Below, in pieces: positions 10,280-18,412 of a stretch of DNA of 35,258 bases; within the stretch, counting starts at the first letter, position 1; every line of letters begins with the position of its first letter. The stretch covers positions 1 to 35,258 of the forward strand of contig CACNDI010000021.1 in assembly GCA_902619165.1 (NCBI GenBank), written 5' to 3'. The notes below the pieces were generated by a model that had not been told where the DNA came from, did no database searches, and saw only the letters and a list, made by a program, of their open reading frames with translations. Source of the DNA: an uncultured Alphaproteobacteria bacterium. Lineage in GTDB: Bacteria > Pseudomonadota > Alphaproteobacteria > Rhodobacterales > Rhodobacteraceae. The translations under genes were made by a program, and so were the position numbers.

Positions 10280-10947
10280 TGTCTAAGGCGCATGATATGG
10301 GTGGTCGGCTTGATTCCCAAAGAATTGATATAAAGTCAAGTAAGGAAAAATTTAAGGCAGATTGGGAAAAGGAAGTTTTTGCCATAACATTAGCGTTGGG
10401 TTTTTCAAGTTTATGGAATTTGGATAGGTCTAGGTATGCGCGAGAGTCTTTGGAGCCAAAAGACTATCTACAATTTGGATATTATGAAAAATGGCTTGGT
10501 GGTCTGATTAACTTAATGGGTGAAAATGGTATTATTAAAGATGGGCAAGAAAATGGAGGCAATTTTAAAAAAAGCTCTTTTCGCGTTTTAAAAGCAAAAA
10601 ATGTAAAAAAATTGTTGAATATGGGGGGACCAACCAAAAGAGAAAGTACCACAGAGAAAAAATTCAACTTAGGAGAGACCGTTTCCGTAAGAGCTAACAA
10701 TAGTAATACAAAAGTTGAAAAAGGTCATACAAGATTACCAGACTATGTAAAGGGAAGAACTGGTAAGGTCATTGCCTATCACGGTAGCCATGTATTTCCA
10801 GATACAAACGCTCATTTTTTGGGGGAAAATCCGGAGGCACTCTACTCAGTAGAATTTAAGAGCCAAGATTTATGGGATAAATGTGAGTATTTTCAGGACA
10901 CAGTAGTAGTTGATTTATGGGAAAGCTATCTTGAAAAATTCAAGTGA
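10279..10947 (+). CDS. nthB: Nitrile hydratase beta subunit
   Basis: This is the partner of the alpha subunit in the heterodimeric or heterotetrameric nitrile hydratase. The N-terminus has HDMGGR in place of the usual HDxGG opening. R52 and R55 in RSRYARESLEP fit the conserved Arg region that contacts the oxidised cysteines. The SH3-like C-terminal domain carries RLPDYVKGRTGKVIAYHG, FPDTNAHF and YSVEF, all typical. The length is 222 residues, normal for the family. The end overlaps the accessory gene. The middle part (about 85-130) is divergent and Lys/Asn rich. Confidence 0.94.
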   Translation: MSKAHDMGGRLDSQRIDIKSSKEKFKADWEKEVFAITLALGFSSLWNLDRSRYARESLEPKDYLQFGYYEKWLGGLINLMGENGIIKDGQENGGNFKKSSFRVLKAKNVKKLLNMGGPTKRESTTEKKFNLGETVSVRANNSNTKVEKGHTRLPDYVKGRTGKVIAYHGSHVFPDTNAHFLGENPEALYSVEFKSQDLWDKCEYFQDTVVVDLWESYLEKFK

Positions 10948-11248
10948 TAAACCAATACTATTACCTCAAGGCAGCGAAGTTTTTTCCGCACCATGGCATT
11001 GTGAATTATTTGCACTTACCATTTCTTTGTATGAAAACAAAGTTTTCGATTGGGCGCTTTGGACTGCTGCACTAGGTAATAAGCTTAAGGACAAGCCAGT
11101 GAGCATGGAAGACGATTTAGATTTTTATTATGGTAGTTGGCTTGAGGCACTGGAAGAATTGATTTTAAGTAAAGAGATGACTTATCGGGATGATTTCAAA
11201 AGAGAAGTTTTGTCTCAAATGAAGCATCTCCAAGATGATCACCATTAA
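10931..11248 (+). CDS. Nitrile hydratase accessory (activator) protein
   Basis: The small protein resembles the N-terminal helical part of the beta subunit (PWHCELFALTISLYENKVFDWALWTAALG, compare WEKEVFAITLALGF in beta). Such beta-like activators usually sit downstream of cobalt nitrile hydratase genes and deliver cobalt-loaded, oxidised alpha subunit. No ATG exists before the conserved part. I chose TTG 10931, which follows GGGA by 8 bases and overlaps the end of nthB by 17 bases; a TTG at 10910 is the alternative. That gives 105 residues. The protein ends 7 bases before the convergent meaB stop. Confidence 0.82.
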   Translation: MKNSSDKPILLPQGSEVFSAPWHCELFALTISLYENKVFDWALWTAALGNKLKDKPVSMEDDLDFYYGSWLEALEELILSKEMTYRDDFKREVLSQMKHLQDDHH

Positions 11249-11255
11249 GATACAG

Positions 11256-12182
11256 TTATTTTAATTCTTTAATAATACGTTTAACAATTTCACTAATATC
11301 TTTTTCATTGAAAGTTTCTTGATTCAGTTTCTCATGTATTTTTTGATCAAAGAGGCTCTTTTCTATTTTTTCATAAAGTATTTGACGTACGAACCACAAA
11401 TAACTTTCTTTGCTTTTCTCTAATTTTGATCTCTTCTCTAAATAATTTTCAATGTGGGTAATTATTTTGGTGTTTTCTTCTCGATCTTTTTGATTGGTAA
11501 TCATTATTTTGATATTTTTACCATTGGGAGCCTGAGCCATATCAATTATAGACTTTAATTGGTGGAATGTTTGTGCGGATTCTGGTTTGTCGGATTTATT
11601 AACTAAGATTAAATCTACTATTTCCAAAACTCCACCTTTCATCGCCTGGATACTATCTCCAAGTCCTGGGGCTAAAGTAAGAATTGAGAAATCTGCTAGT
11701 TTCGTAATATCTGATTCAGATTGCCCAACCCCAACGGTCTCAACGAAAATAAAATCAAAGTCGAAAGTGGCCATAACCAATGATAGAAGAAAGCTTTTGT
11801 GAGATATTCCACCTAATGCACCATCCGACGATAATGACCTTATAAAGACGTTGTCGTCTGAAGAATGCTGTTCCATTCTAGTCCTATCACCGAGAAGAGA
11901 GCCTCCAGAAATTAAGCTGCTCGGGTCAATAGCAATCACGCCAATTTTGTTTTCTTTCGATCTAAGGATACTTATGAAGCTATTTATCAAACTCGATTTG
12001 CCTGCCCCAGGGAAACCAGTTACTCCAATTATTGGCGTTGTGCGCTCTGCTTTATTATAAAGCTTCAAGACCAATTCTATTGGATTGTCACTGGTCTCTA
12101 CATGGGTTAAGAATTTTGATAAAGCTAGCCTGTCGCCTGCTTTGAGGTCTTCTATTGTTTTCTGTAACTCCATTGATTTCAT
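11256..12182 (-). CDS. meaB: MeaB/ArgK-type GTPase, chaperone of B12-dependent acyl-CoA mutases
   Basis: MeaB-type GTPases protect and reload adenosylcobalamin in methylmalonyl-CoA mutase and its relatives. The 308-residue protein has Walker A GFPGAGKS at residues 56-63, the segment IAIDPSS, GDRTRM, the segment FVETVGVGQSE, and the base-specificity motif NKSD. These are hallmark MeaB motifs that separate it from other G3E GTPases. The length is close to family norm. It is the last gene of a minus-strand run beginning with the acyl-CoA dehydrogenase. No mutase subunit is present in the window, so its client is unknown here. Confidence 0.93.
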   Translation of the reverse strand: MKSMELQKTIEDLKAGDRLALSKFLTHVETSDNPIELVLKLYNKAERTTPIIGVTGFPGAGKSSLINSFISILRSKENKIGVIAIDPSSLISGGSLLGDRTRMEQHSSDDNVFIRSLSSDGALGGISHKSFLLSLVMATFDFDFIFVETVGVGQSESDITKLADFSILTLAPGLGDSIQAMKGGVLEIVDLILVNKSDKPESAQTFHQLKSIIDMAQAPNGKNIKIMITNQKDREENTKIITHIENYLEKRSKLEKSKESYLWFVRQILYEKIEKSLFDQKIHEKLNQETFNEKDISEIVKRIIKELK

Positions 12183-12205
12183 AACGAGGTTATTATTTTA
12201 TTACA

Positions 12206-12883
12206 TCACTTTTCAAAACCATAAAATGTAGTAAAATTGTCGACTGCTTCACGGTCGGTTCTCCATGAGTTAATAGGATGATTGTCATCAGCGTACCCGA
12301 TACCCATTCCACAAAAGAGCATAAATTTGTCATCTACAACAAGGTGTTTGTTTACAGTGGAATGCCACATCGCCCATGCCTCTTGAGCACAACTATGCAA
12401 ACCCTTCTCTCTTGCTATTAACATAACAGTTTGCAGAAACATTCCAACATCTGACCATTGGGGAGGTCCCATCTTTCTGTCGATGTAAACAAAAAGCCCA
12501 ACAGGGGCATCAAAAAAGCGCAAATTTTTAGCCAATTGGCTTAACCGTGCGCCCTTATCTTCCCTTGGTATATTTATGCTTTTGTATAAATCTTCGCCAC
12601 ATTTAAAGCGTCGACTTCTATAAGGTTCCCAAAGGTTTGGCGGATATACATCATATTCCGTTTTTTCCCCCATAGGCATATCTGTGATTCTAGATTCAAT
12701 ATCCGAAACTATCTGATCAAGTTTCTTTCCTGATACTACATGAATATGCCATGGCTGAAGGTTGCCCCCCGATGGAGCTTGTTTGGCGACGTCTAAAATT
12801 TCCTTGATTAATTCCTTTGAAACAGTTTTCTCAGTAAATGCTCTGCAAGAAAATCTTGATTTTACAGCTTCTGAAACATACAT
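12206..12883 (-). CDS. Nitroreductase-family flavoprotein
   Basis: This is an FMN-dependent, NAD(P)H-using oxidoreductase of the nitroreductase superfamily. The N-terminal pattern SRFSCRAFTEKTVSKELI followed by AKQAPSGGNLQPWHI is the classic FMN-binding start. The C-terminal GMGIGYAD and a short tail complete 225 residues. The actual substrate is unknown. Members act on nitro-aromatics, quinones or enones, and some close relatives in acyl-CoA operons have no assigned role. It starts 1 base after the racemase-like gene stop, so the operon link is firm. Confidence 0.88.
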   Translation of the reverse strand: MYVSEAVKSRFSCRAFTEKTVSKELIKEILDVAKQAPSGGNLQPWHIHVVSGKKLDQIVSDIESRITDMPMGEKTEYDVYPPNLWEPYRSRRFKCGEDLYKSINIPREDKGARLSQLAKNLRFFDAPVGLFVYIDRKMGPPQWSDVGMFLQTVMLIAREKGLHSCAQEAWAMWHSTVNKHLVVDDKFMLFCGMGIGYADDNHPINSWRTDREAVDNFTTFYGFEK

Positions 12884-12884
12884 C

Positions 12885-13994
12885 TTAATTAATACCCCAC
12901 TGGCTAAACACCTCGGCTTCAGTCAATTTAATTTTATGCTTTTCTGTTATGTTTGGTGCTGGAGTTACGGATAGATCGGGTGCCGGTTTTGGCTGAATAA
13001 TATTAAAAGCCTCAGGAAAAATTCCTCGGTATTTATTATGAGGATCGACAAAAGCTTCCTCAAAGTTTAAAACGGGGGCAACGCATGCGTCTGTCCCATA
13101 GTAAATCCCCTCCCACTCTCTCATAGTTTTTGTCTTGATAATTTCTTGAAATATATCTTTTAGCTTCGGCCAATTAGATTTATCTGTTCTGTTTGGAAGT
13201 TCATCAAGTTTTAAATCAAGTTTTGTAATAAACTCTAGGTAAAACTTATCTTCAATAGCACCAACTGAAATATGCCGACTATCAGAAGTTCTATAAGTAG
13301 TGTAAAAAGGCGCACCTCCATCAAGAAGATTAATGTCTCTTCTATCTTCCCATTGTTTAAAATTAAACATAGAGTACATCATTGCCATCAAATTAGCAGT
13401 TCCGTCCACAATAGAGCCATCTACAACTTGACCCTGACCAGTCTGCTTCGCGTGTAAAACTGCGCATAGGATTCCGAAAACTAAATACATTGAACCTGCT
13501 GCAAAATCCCCCAAAAGATTTAGTGGCGCTATTGGAGTATCTTTGGTCCCAATAGCGTGAAGTGCGCCAGATATAGAAATATAATTAATATCGTGACCTG
13601 CCGTGTTACTGAGAGGCCCTTTCTGACCCCATCCCGTCATTCTTCCATAAACGAGCTTTTTGTTTGCTGAAAGCATCTCTGAAGGGCCTAATCCCAATCT
13701 TTCCATAACACCTGGTCGAAAGCCTTCTATTAATATATCAGAATGGGATACAATTTTCTTCGCAATAGCAATGTCATCACTATCTTTCAGATCTAGCTCT
13801 ATAAAAGATCTATTCCTAATCACAACATCCGTAAATTGGTTGGCAGCCTGGGTACCTGTTTTTCGAGCGATCCTAATCACATCAGCACCCATATCTGCCA
13901 ACTGCATAGCGGAAAAAGGAGTTGGGCCAAGCCCATCGAATTCAACCACTTTTAAACCGGATAAAGGTCCGCCAGAGTTGCTCTGATCCGTCAT
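12885..13994 (-). CDS. CaiB/BaiF-type protein, alpha-methylacyl-CoA racemase-like
   Basis: This belongs to the family III CoA-transferase fold. It looks more like alpha-methylacyl-CoA racemase than a transferase: GRMTGWGQKGPL, then AGHDINY with H134, and LLGDFAAG with D163, fit the His/Asp acid-base pair of AMACR/MCR enzymes. These epimerise 2-methyl-branched acyl-CoAs so that oxidases and dehydrogenases can act on the S form. The neighbouring acyl-CoA dehydrogenase 5 bases upstream agrees with such a role. Length is 369 residues, close to bacterial MCR. A CoA-transferase activity is the main alternative. Confidence 0.85.
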   Translation of the reverse strand: MTDQSNSGGPLSGLKVVEFDGLGPTPFSAMQLADMGADVIRIARKTGTQAANQFTDVVIRNRSFIELDLKDSDDIAIAKKIVSHSDILIEGFRPGVMERLGLGPSEMLSANKKLVYGRMTGWGQKGPLSNTAGHDINYISISGALHAIGTKDTPIAPLNLLGDFAAGSMYLVFGILCAVLHAKQTGQGQVVDGSIVDGTANLMAMMYSMFNFKQWEDRRDINLLDGGAPFYTTYRTSDSRHISVGAIEDKFYLEFITKLDLKLDELPNRTDKSNWPKLKDIFQEIIKTKTMREWEGIYYGTDACVAPVLNFEEAFVDPHNKYRGIFPEAFNIIQPKPAPDLSVTPAPNITEKHKIKLTEAEVFSQWGIN

Positions 13995-13999
13995 CCTAA

Positions 14000-15163
14000 T
14001 TAGTCGTCCAACGATCTGGCAATTAATTCCTTCATGATCTCATTTGTCCCCCCATAGATTGACTGCACACGGGCATCAGCGTACATTCGAGCGATAGGAT
14101 ATTCCATTATAAAACCGTATCCGCCATGAAGTTGTAAACATCCATCCATGATCTCATTTTGTGTTTGGCTTCCCCAGTATTTTGCCATTGAAGCGGTAGC
14201 AGCATCAAGAGAACCCTGTTTAACTCTATCAACACAATCATTAATAAAGGACCTAAGAACCTCAGCTTTAGTTTTCATTTCAGCAAGTTGAAAACGAGTA
14301 TTTTGAAAATCCATAATTCGCTTATCAAACGCCTTCCTATCTTTTACATATTTGATTGTCTCTTCAAGCGCAAAGTCTATGTTACCCAGAGCACCTATGC
14401 CAATTGCTAATCTTTCCCACGGCAACTGTTTCATCAATTGATAAAAACCTTGGCCTTCTTCAGTACCAAGTAAATTTGTTAATGGAACCTTGACATCTTC
14501 AAAAAATAATTCACATGTGTCATTACCTTTTTGACCTAGTTTCTTTAGAGGTTTCCCTCTTGAGAAGCCTTCTAGGTCTTTTGTTTCAACGACTACCAAC
14601 GACACACCTTTCGATTTTTCATTTTTATTTGTCTTTGCCGCTAAAACAATGAGGTCCGCTGAGCCACCATTTGTTATGAATATCTTTGATCCATTAATTC
14701 GATATTGATTTCCATCTTTTTCGGCAGTTGTTTTAATCGATTGAACATCCGATCCAGTGCTAGGTTCTGTCATTGCAAGAGAAGCAACGTATTCACCAGT
14801 TGAAAGTTTAGGGAGCCATCTTTTTTTCTGTTCATCGGTGCCGTAGGCGTTAATGTAATGAACAACTATTGATTGAATCGCATATCCCCAGCTACCGGAG
14901 TCGCCTGCTGTTCTTCCAAGCTCATATAAAGTGATGGCATCAAATCCTAAATCACCGCCGAAGCCACCGAATTCTTCTGGTATTGAGCTTCCCAAAATTC
15001 CAGCATCTCCAGCTTTATTCCACAATGCCCTATCTACTTGTTGCTTCTTACCCCATTCCTCAAGATTAGGTTTTACTTCATCAGTGAAAAACTTTTTTAC
15101 GCTATCGGTAAAAAGCTCATGCTCCTCTAGTTGCCATTTTGAAGTGGGAGTAAATAATGTCAT
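14000..15163 (-). CDS. Acyl-CoA dehydrogenase
   Basis: This FAD enzyme introduces the alpha-beta double bond in an acyl-CoA thioester. The signature AMTEPSTGSDV, the HGGYGF segment and YGGTNEI near the C-terminus define the family. At the C-terminal site MCAD and SCAD have a Glu (YEGT), but here Gly replaces it. The catalytic base is probably E250 in PWERLAI, the position used by isovaleryl-CoA and long-chain dehydrogenases. That would fit a branched or long acyl substrate and the racemase-like neighbour. It has 387 residues, normal. AAGGA lies 7 bases before the ATG. It is the first gene of the minus operon. Confidence 0.93.
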   Translation of the reverse strand: MTLFTPTSKWQLEEHELFTDSVKKFFTDEVKPNLEEWGKKQQVDRALWNKAGDAGILGSSIPEEFGGFGGDLGFDAITLYELGRTAGDSGSWGYAIQSIVVHYINAYGTDEQKKRWLPKLSTGEYVASLAMTEPSTGSDVQSIKTTAEKDGNQYRINGSKIFITNGGSADLIVLAAKTNKNEKSKGVSLVVVETKDLEGFSRGKPLKKLGQKGNDTCELFFEDVKVPLTNLLGTEEGQGFYQLMKQLPWERLAIGIGALGNIDFALEETIKYVKDRKAFDKRIMDFQNTRFQLAEMKTKAEVLRSFINDCVDRVKQGSLDAATASMAKYWGSQTQNEIMDGCLQLHGGYGFIMEYPIARMYADARVQSIYGGTNEIMKELIARSLDD

Positions 15164-15283
15164 TTTTTAATCCTTACATTAATTTTCTTAGCCTACGATG
15201 CTACAATAAAAAAAGTGTACTGAACATACTAAAATTAAACTTTTTTATAGATATTTTTACAAAACTAGGTCAGCTTTAAGGGG

Positions 15284-16294
15284 ATGCGAATTCTTTTTAA
15301 CAAGGTTACGCTATGTGTCGGGATACTCCTAATTTTCGGAACATTGGGATTAGGAGAGTTTATCTTTTGGCGAGTACTGAAGGTATCATGTTCAAATGAT
15401 CAAGTAATCGAAAGTAATACACCCCTTTATTTTGTAGCGGATGGAAGAGACCAAGGACCATTTAGAGGCGAGCGTTGGAATAGATGGGTTGATGAGGATC
15501 TTTCCAAATGGTTTCTTAAGAGTGGCGAGATCGAAAATATAGATATTTTGGACCTTGAAAATGAACTAGAGCTAAGTGCTTGGTGGTTTGGAAATAATTA
15601 TCCTCAGGAAAAAAGAACGATAATAATTGTTCATGGCATTAACTCCTCAAAAAAACATTACAATCAACTCATGCCTGCTACAATGCTTGCGAATGCTGGT
15701 TTCAACGTATTGATGTTTGATCAGAGAAATCATGGAGACAGTTCTTGCCCCACGGGAAGATATTTTGCTGGGACAAGAGAATGGGAGGATTTAAATACGG
15801 TAATTGATTGGCTAATAGAGGTTAAGAAAATAGATACTAAAAATATTGGCATCCATGCTGTTTCAGGAGGCACTTTAGCTACCCAGTTTTTAATGGCTGA
15901 GAGAAGTGATATTCCTGCATTCAGTCTGGATAGCCCAGTTTTCGATTTTGAGGAAATTGTGAAAAGTGAATTGGAGTGGAATGGAATTCCACCAATTATA
16001 TGGAGGCTTGCAGTATTTATGGGAAAGCTACACGGTATAGATATTTATGAAAAAAGTCCAAAGGACGGCATTCAGAGAATTGGGGATAGAGCTATTATGG
16101 TTATGCACGGAACAGATGACACTCGGGTTCCCTTTCTTCACTCAGAAAGATTAGTGAAGTTTGCAAGCTCATTTGGGAAAGAGGTAAAGTTTGTTGTTAA
16201 TTACGATTCTGATCATAATGAAGCATTATTGAAGGAACCAGAAGTTATACGAGAAAACTTAGTCAAATTCTTTCAAAAAAATTTAATCAATTAA
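15284..16294 (+). CDS. Alpha/beta hydrolase with N-terminal membrane anchor
   Basis: This serine hydrolase has an N-terminal hydrophobic segment (about residues 8-28) that probably anchors it to the inner membrane, with the body outside or inside undetermined. The oxyanion strand IIIVHGINSS and FDQRNHGDSS are typical of the fold. The nucleophile is S194 in HAVSGG, an unusual elbow with Ala in place of the first Gly. Asp is D278 or D279 in HGTDD, and His is H311 in SDHNEA. The substrate is unknown. It starts a plus-strand run of three genes with the reductase 15 bases downstream. Confidence 0.82.
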   Translation: MRILFNKVTLCVGILLIFGTLGLGEFIFWRVLKVSCSNDQVIESNTPLYFVADGRDQGPFRGERWNRWVDEDLSKWFLKSGEIENIDILDLENELELSAWWFGNNYPQEKRTIIIVHGINSSKKHYNQLMPATMLANAGFNVLMFDQRNHGDSSCPTGRYFAGTREWEDLNTVIDWLIEVKKIDTKNIGIHAVSGGTLATQFLMAERSDIPAFSLDSPVFDFEEIVKSELEWNGIPPIIWRLAVFMGKLHGIDIYEKSPKDGIQRIGDRAIMVMHGTDDTRVPFLHSERLVKFASSFGKEVKFVVNYDSDHNEALLKEPEVIRENLVKFFQKNLIN

Positions 16295-16309
16295 CTAGGA
16301 GTGAGTTTA

Positions 16310-17317
16310 GTGAACAGAAAAATAATTCTTAAATCGCGACCCGAAAAAGAACCTCTAAAAGAAAATTTTCAAATTGTTGAAGAGGATCTCGACGCAGTTC
16401 AACCTGGTCAGGTACAATTAAAGTCAATTTATTTGTCTTTAGATCCCTATATGAGGGGAAGAATGAACGCAGGACGGAGTTATGCGAAGCCGGTGGAACT
16501 AGGAACGGTAATGGAGGGAGAAGCCGTTTCTGAAGTTATAGAAAGTCAAAGTGATACTTTTAACAAAGGTGATATGGTTATCGGTAGAACTGGATGGCAA
16601 ACCATGCCGTTGGTTTCTGACAAAATTATAGAAAAAGTACATAACCCCAGTCTTCCTCTAAGTCTAGCACTAGGAACATTGGGAATGCCAGGAAGAACTG
16701 CTTACATTGGAATGATGAATATTGGGAATCCAAAAGAGGGCGAAACACTAGTTGTGTCTGCTGCTTCAGGAGCTGTTGGATCTGTCGTAGGACAAATTGG
16801 AAAAATTTATGGCTGCAATGTAATAGGGGTTGTAGGTAATGAAAGAAAATCAGATTATGTTAAAGATGAATTAGGCTTCGATCATTGTCTAAATTACAAT
16901 GATGATAATTTTGAAAAAAAACTAGGCGAAATTTGCAAAGATGGCGTCGACATATACTGGGAAAATGTTGGAGGGAAAACGTTCAATGCCGTTTATCCTC
17001 ATCTTCGTGATTTTGCAAGAATTCCAGTTTGCGGTATAATTTCAATGTATAATAATCAAAGCCAGCAATTGGATGAAGATCGTCTGCCGATGCTTTTTAG
17101 AAATGTTCTAACTTGGCGTCTGAGAATACAGGGATTTATTGTAAGAGAATTTCCTGAGCAACAATTAGAAGCAATGCAGCATCTAGAAAAGTGGTATTTA
17201 GAAGGGAAGCTAAAATACAGAGAGGATATAGTAGAAGGCTTGGACAATATGGTTGAAGCTTTTCGAGGTCTTTTAAAGGGTGAAAATTTCGGAAAGTTAT
17301 TAGTAAAAGTAAATTAG
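16310..17317 (+). CDS. Zinc-independent MDR oxidoreductase (CurA/PTGR-like)
   Basis: This is a medium-chain dehydrogenase/reductase of the leukotriene B4 dehydrogenase/CurA group that reduces enones or other activated double bonds with NADPH. The N-terminal SLDPYMRGRM is the group signature. The nucleotide-binding region is VVSAASGAVGSVVGQIGKIYG. The zinc ligands of alcohol dehydrogenases are absent, as expected. The start is placed at GTG 16310 because AGGAG (16297-16301) would overlap the other GTG at 16301 but stands 8 bases before 16310. It has 335 residues. The second gene of the hydrolase-reductase-methyltransferase run. Confidence 0.9.
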   Translation: MNRKIILKSRPEKEPLKENFQIVEEDLDAVQPGQVQLKSIYLSLDPYMRGRMNAGRSYAKPVELGTVMEGEAVSEVIESQSDTFNKGDMVIGRTGWQTMPLVSDKIIEKVHNPSLPLSLALGTLGMPGRTAYIGMMNIGNPKEGETLVVSAASGAVGSVVGQIGKIYGCNVIGVVGNERKSDYVKDELGFDHCLNYNDDNFEKKLGEICKDGVDIYWENVGGKTFNAVYPHLRDFARIPVCGIISMYNNQSQQLDEDRLPMLFRNVLTWRLRIQGFIVREFPEQQLEAMQHLEKWYLEGKLKYREDIVEGLDNMVEAFRGLLKGENFGKLLVKVN

Positions 17318-17347
17318 AAAACAGGAGCAACTAAAGAGGAGACTGAT

Positions 17348-18412
17348 ATGTCAGATACAAATTTGGATATAGAAAAACTAAAAAACCTCCAGTTTAAAAT
17401 AATGAAAGATGTCGCAGCATCAGCGTTAATCCCACTTATGCGAATAGGAGATCAGTTAGGGCTCTTCCATAAACTTTCGGAATTGGGACCTATAAACTCA
17501 AAAAGATTTGCTGATCAAGCCAGAGTTGATGAGCGCTATTTGAGAGAATGGCTTTATGCGCTATCGGCTACTGACTTTGTGTCTTACGATGGAGCAAAAG
17601 AAGAATTTTCATTATCACCTGAACAAAAAGCAGTTTTTGCTGACGAAGAAGGGCCAGCAAACATGATGGGAGCGTATGAAGTTTTAGCCGGACAAGTTTA
17701 TGCGGAGGAGAAAGTGTTAGACGCTTTTAAAACAGGCAAAGGTGTAGCTTATGAAAATGCATGCCCTCTTTGCTTTACTGGCACTGCTAGATTTTTCAAA
17801 CCATCTTATCAAGTAAATCTTATAAAAAAATGGCTTCCAATGATTGATGGTTTTGAGGAAAAAATGAAGTTGGGAGGAAGTTTTGCTGATGTAGGCTGTG
17901 GTCATGGGTTGTCTACGCTGATGGTGGCGCAAGCGTTTCCAGAGGCAAGGGTCTTTGGCTTTGATTTTCATGAGCCGTCGATAATTGAAGCAAAAAAACT
18001 GGCAGATAGTGCTGGAAGTTCTGAGAAAATTAGTTATGAGATAGCTGACGCTAAAAGCTACTCAGGCAATTACGATTACATCGCATTTTTTGATTGCCTT
18101 CATGATATGGGTGATCCCGTGGGGGCAGCAAAATATGCATTTGATCACTTGAATGATGGTGGAGCTGTCATTCTCATTGAGCCAACAGCAAATGACAAGC
18201 CAGAGGAGAATTTCAATATATATGGACAGATGTATTATTCATTTTCAACCATGGGTTGTATCCCAGTCTCTAAATCTCAGGAGGTAGGCTTAGCATTGGG
18301 TGCTCAGGCTGGACCCGCTAAACTAATTGAGGTATTAGAGCAGGGAGGCTTTAAGGACTGCAAGATAGTCAAAAAGAATGCAACAAATATGGTATTAGAA
18401 GCGAGAAAATAA
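17348..18412 (+). CDS. Class I SAM-dependent methyltransferase with winged-helix N-domain
   Basis: The N-terminal part (about residues 10-100) looks like the winged-helix dimerisation domain of Rv2258c-type methyltransferases (LGLFHKLSELGPI, RVDERYLREWLYAL). The C-terminal SAM-binding fold has FADVGCGHGLSTLMVAQAFP (motif I) and FGFDFHEPSI. The acceptor is unknown. GAGGAG lies 6 bases before the ATG, a strong ribosome binding site. It ends in a convergent overlap of 18 bases with the MFS transporter gene. The length is 354 residues. Confidence 0.85.
   Translation: MSDTNLDIEKLKNLQFKIMKDVAASALIPLMRIGDQLGLFHKLSELGPINSKRFADQARVDERYLREWLYALSATDFVSYDGAKEEFSLSPEQKAVFADEEGPANMMGAYEVLAGQVYAEEKVLDAFKTGKGVAYENACPLCFTGTARFFKPSYQVNLIKKWLPMIDGFEEKMKLGGSFADVGCGHGLSTLMVAQAFPEARVFGFDFHEPSIIEAKKLADSAGSSEKISYEIADAKSYSGNYDYIAFFDCLHDMGDPVGAAKYAFDHLNDGGAVILIEPTANDKPEENFNIYGQMYYSFSTMGCIPVSKSQEVGLALGAQAGPAKLIEVLEQGGFKDCKIVKKNATNMVLEARK

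Noticed and set aside
14000..15163. Acyl-CoA dehydrogenase as DmdC of the DMSP pathway
   Set aside because: DmdC is much longer (about 590 residues) and dmdB and dmdD are not near. The AidB-like gene at 23822-25480 matches AidB, not DmdC.
15190..15240. A short 8-codon frame upstream of the acyl-CoA dehydrogenase on the minus strand
   Set aside because: It has no ribosome binding site and is too short to be distinguished from chance.
16310..17317. MDR reductase as AcuI (acryloyl-CoA reductase of the DMSP cleavage pathway)
   Set aside because: The SLDPYMRGRM motif places it in the CurA/PTGR group and not with AcuI.
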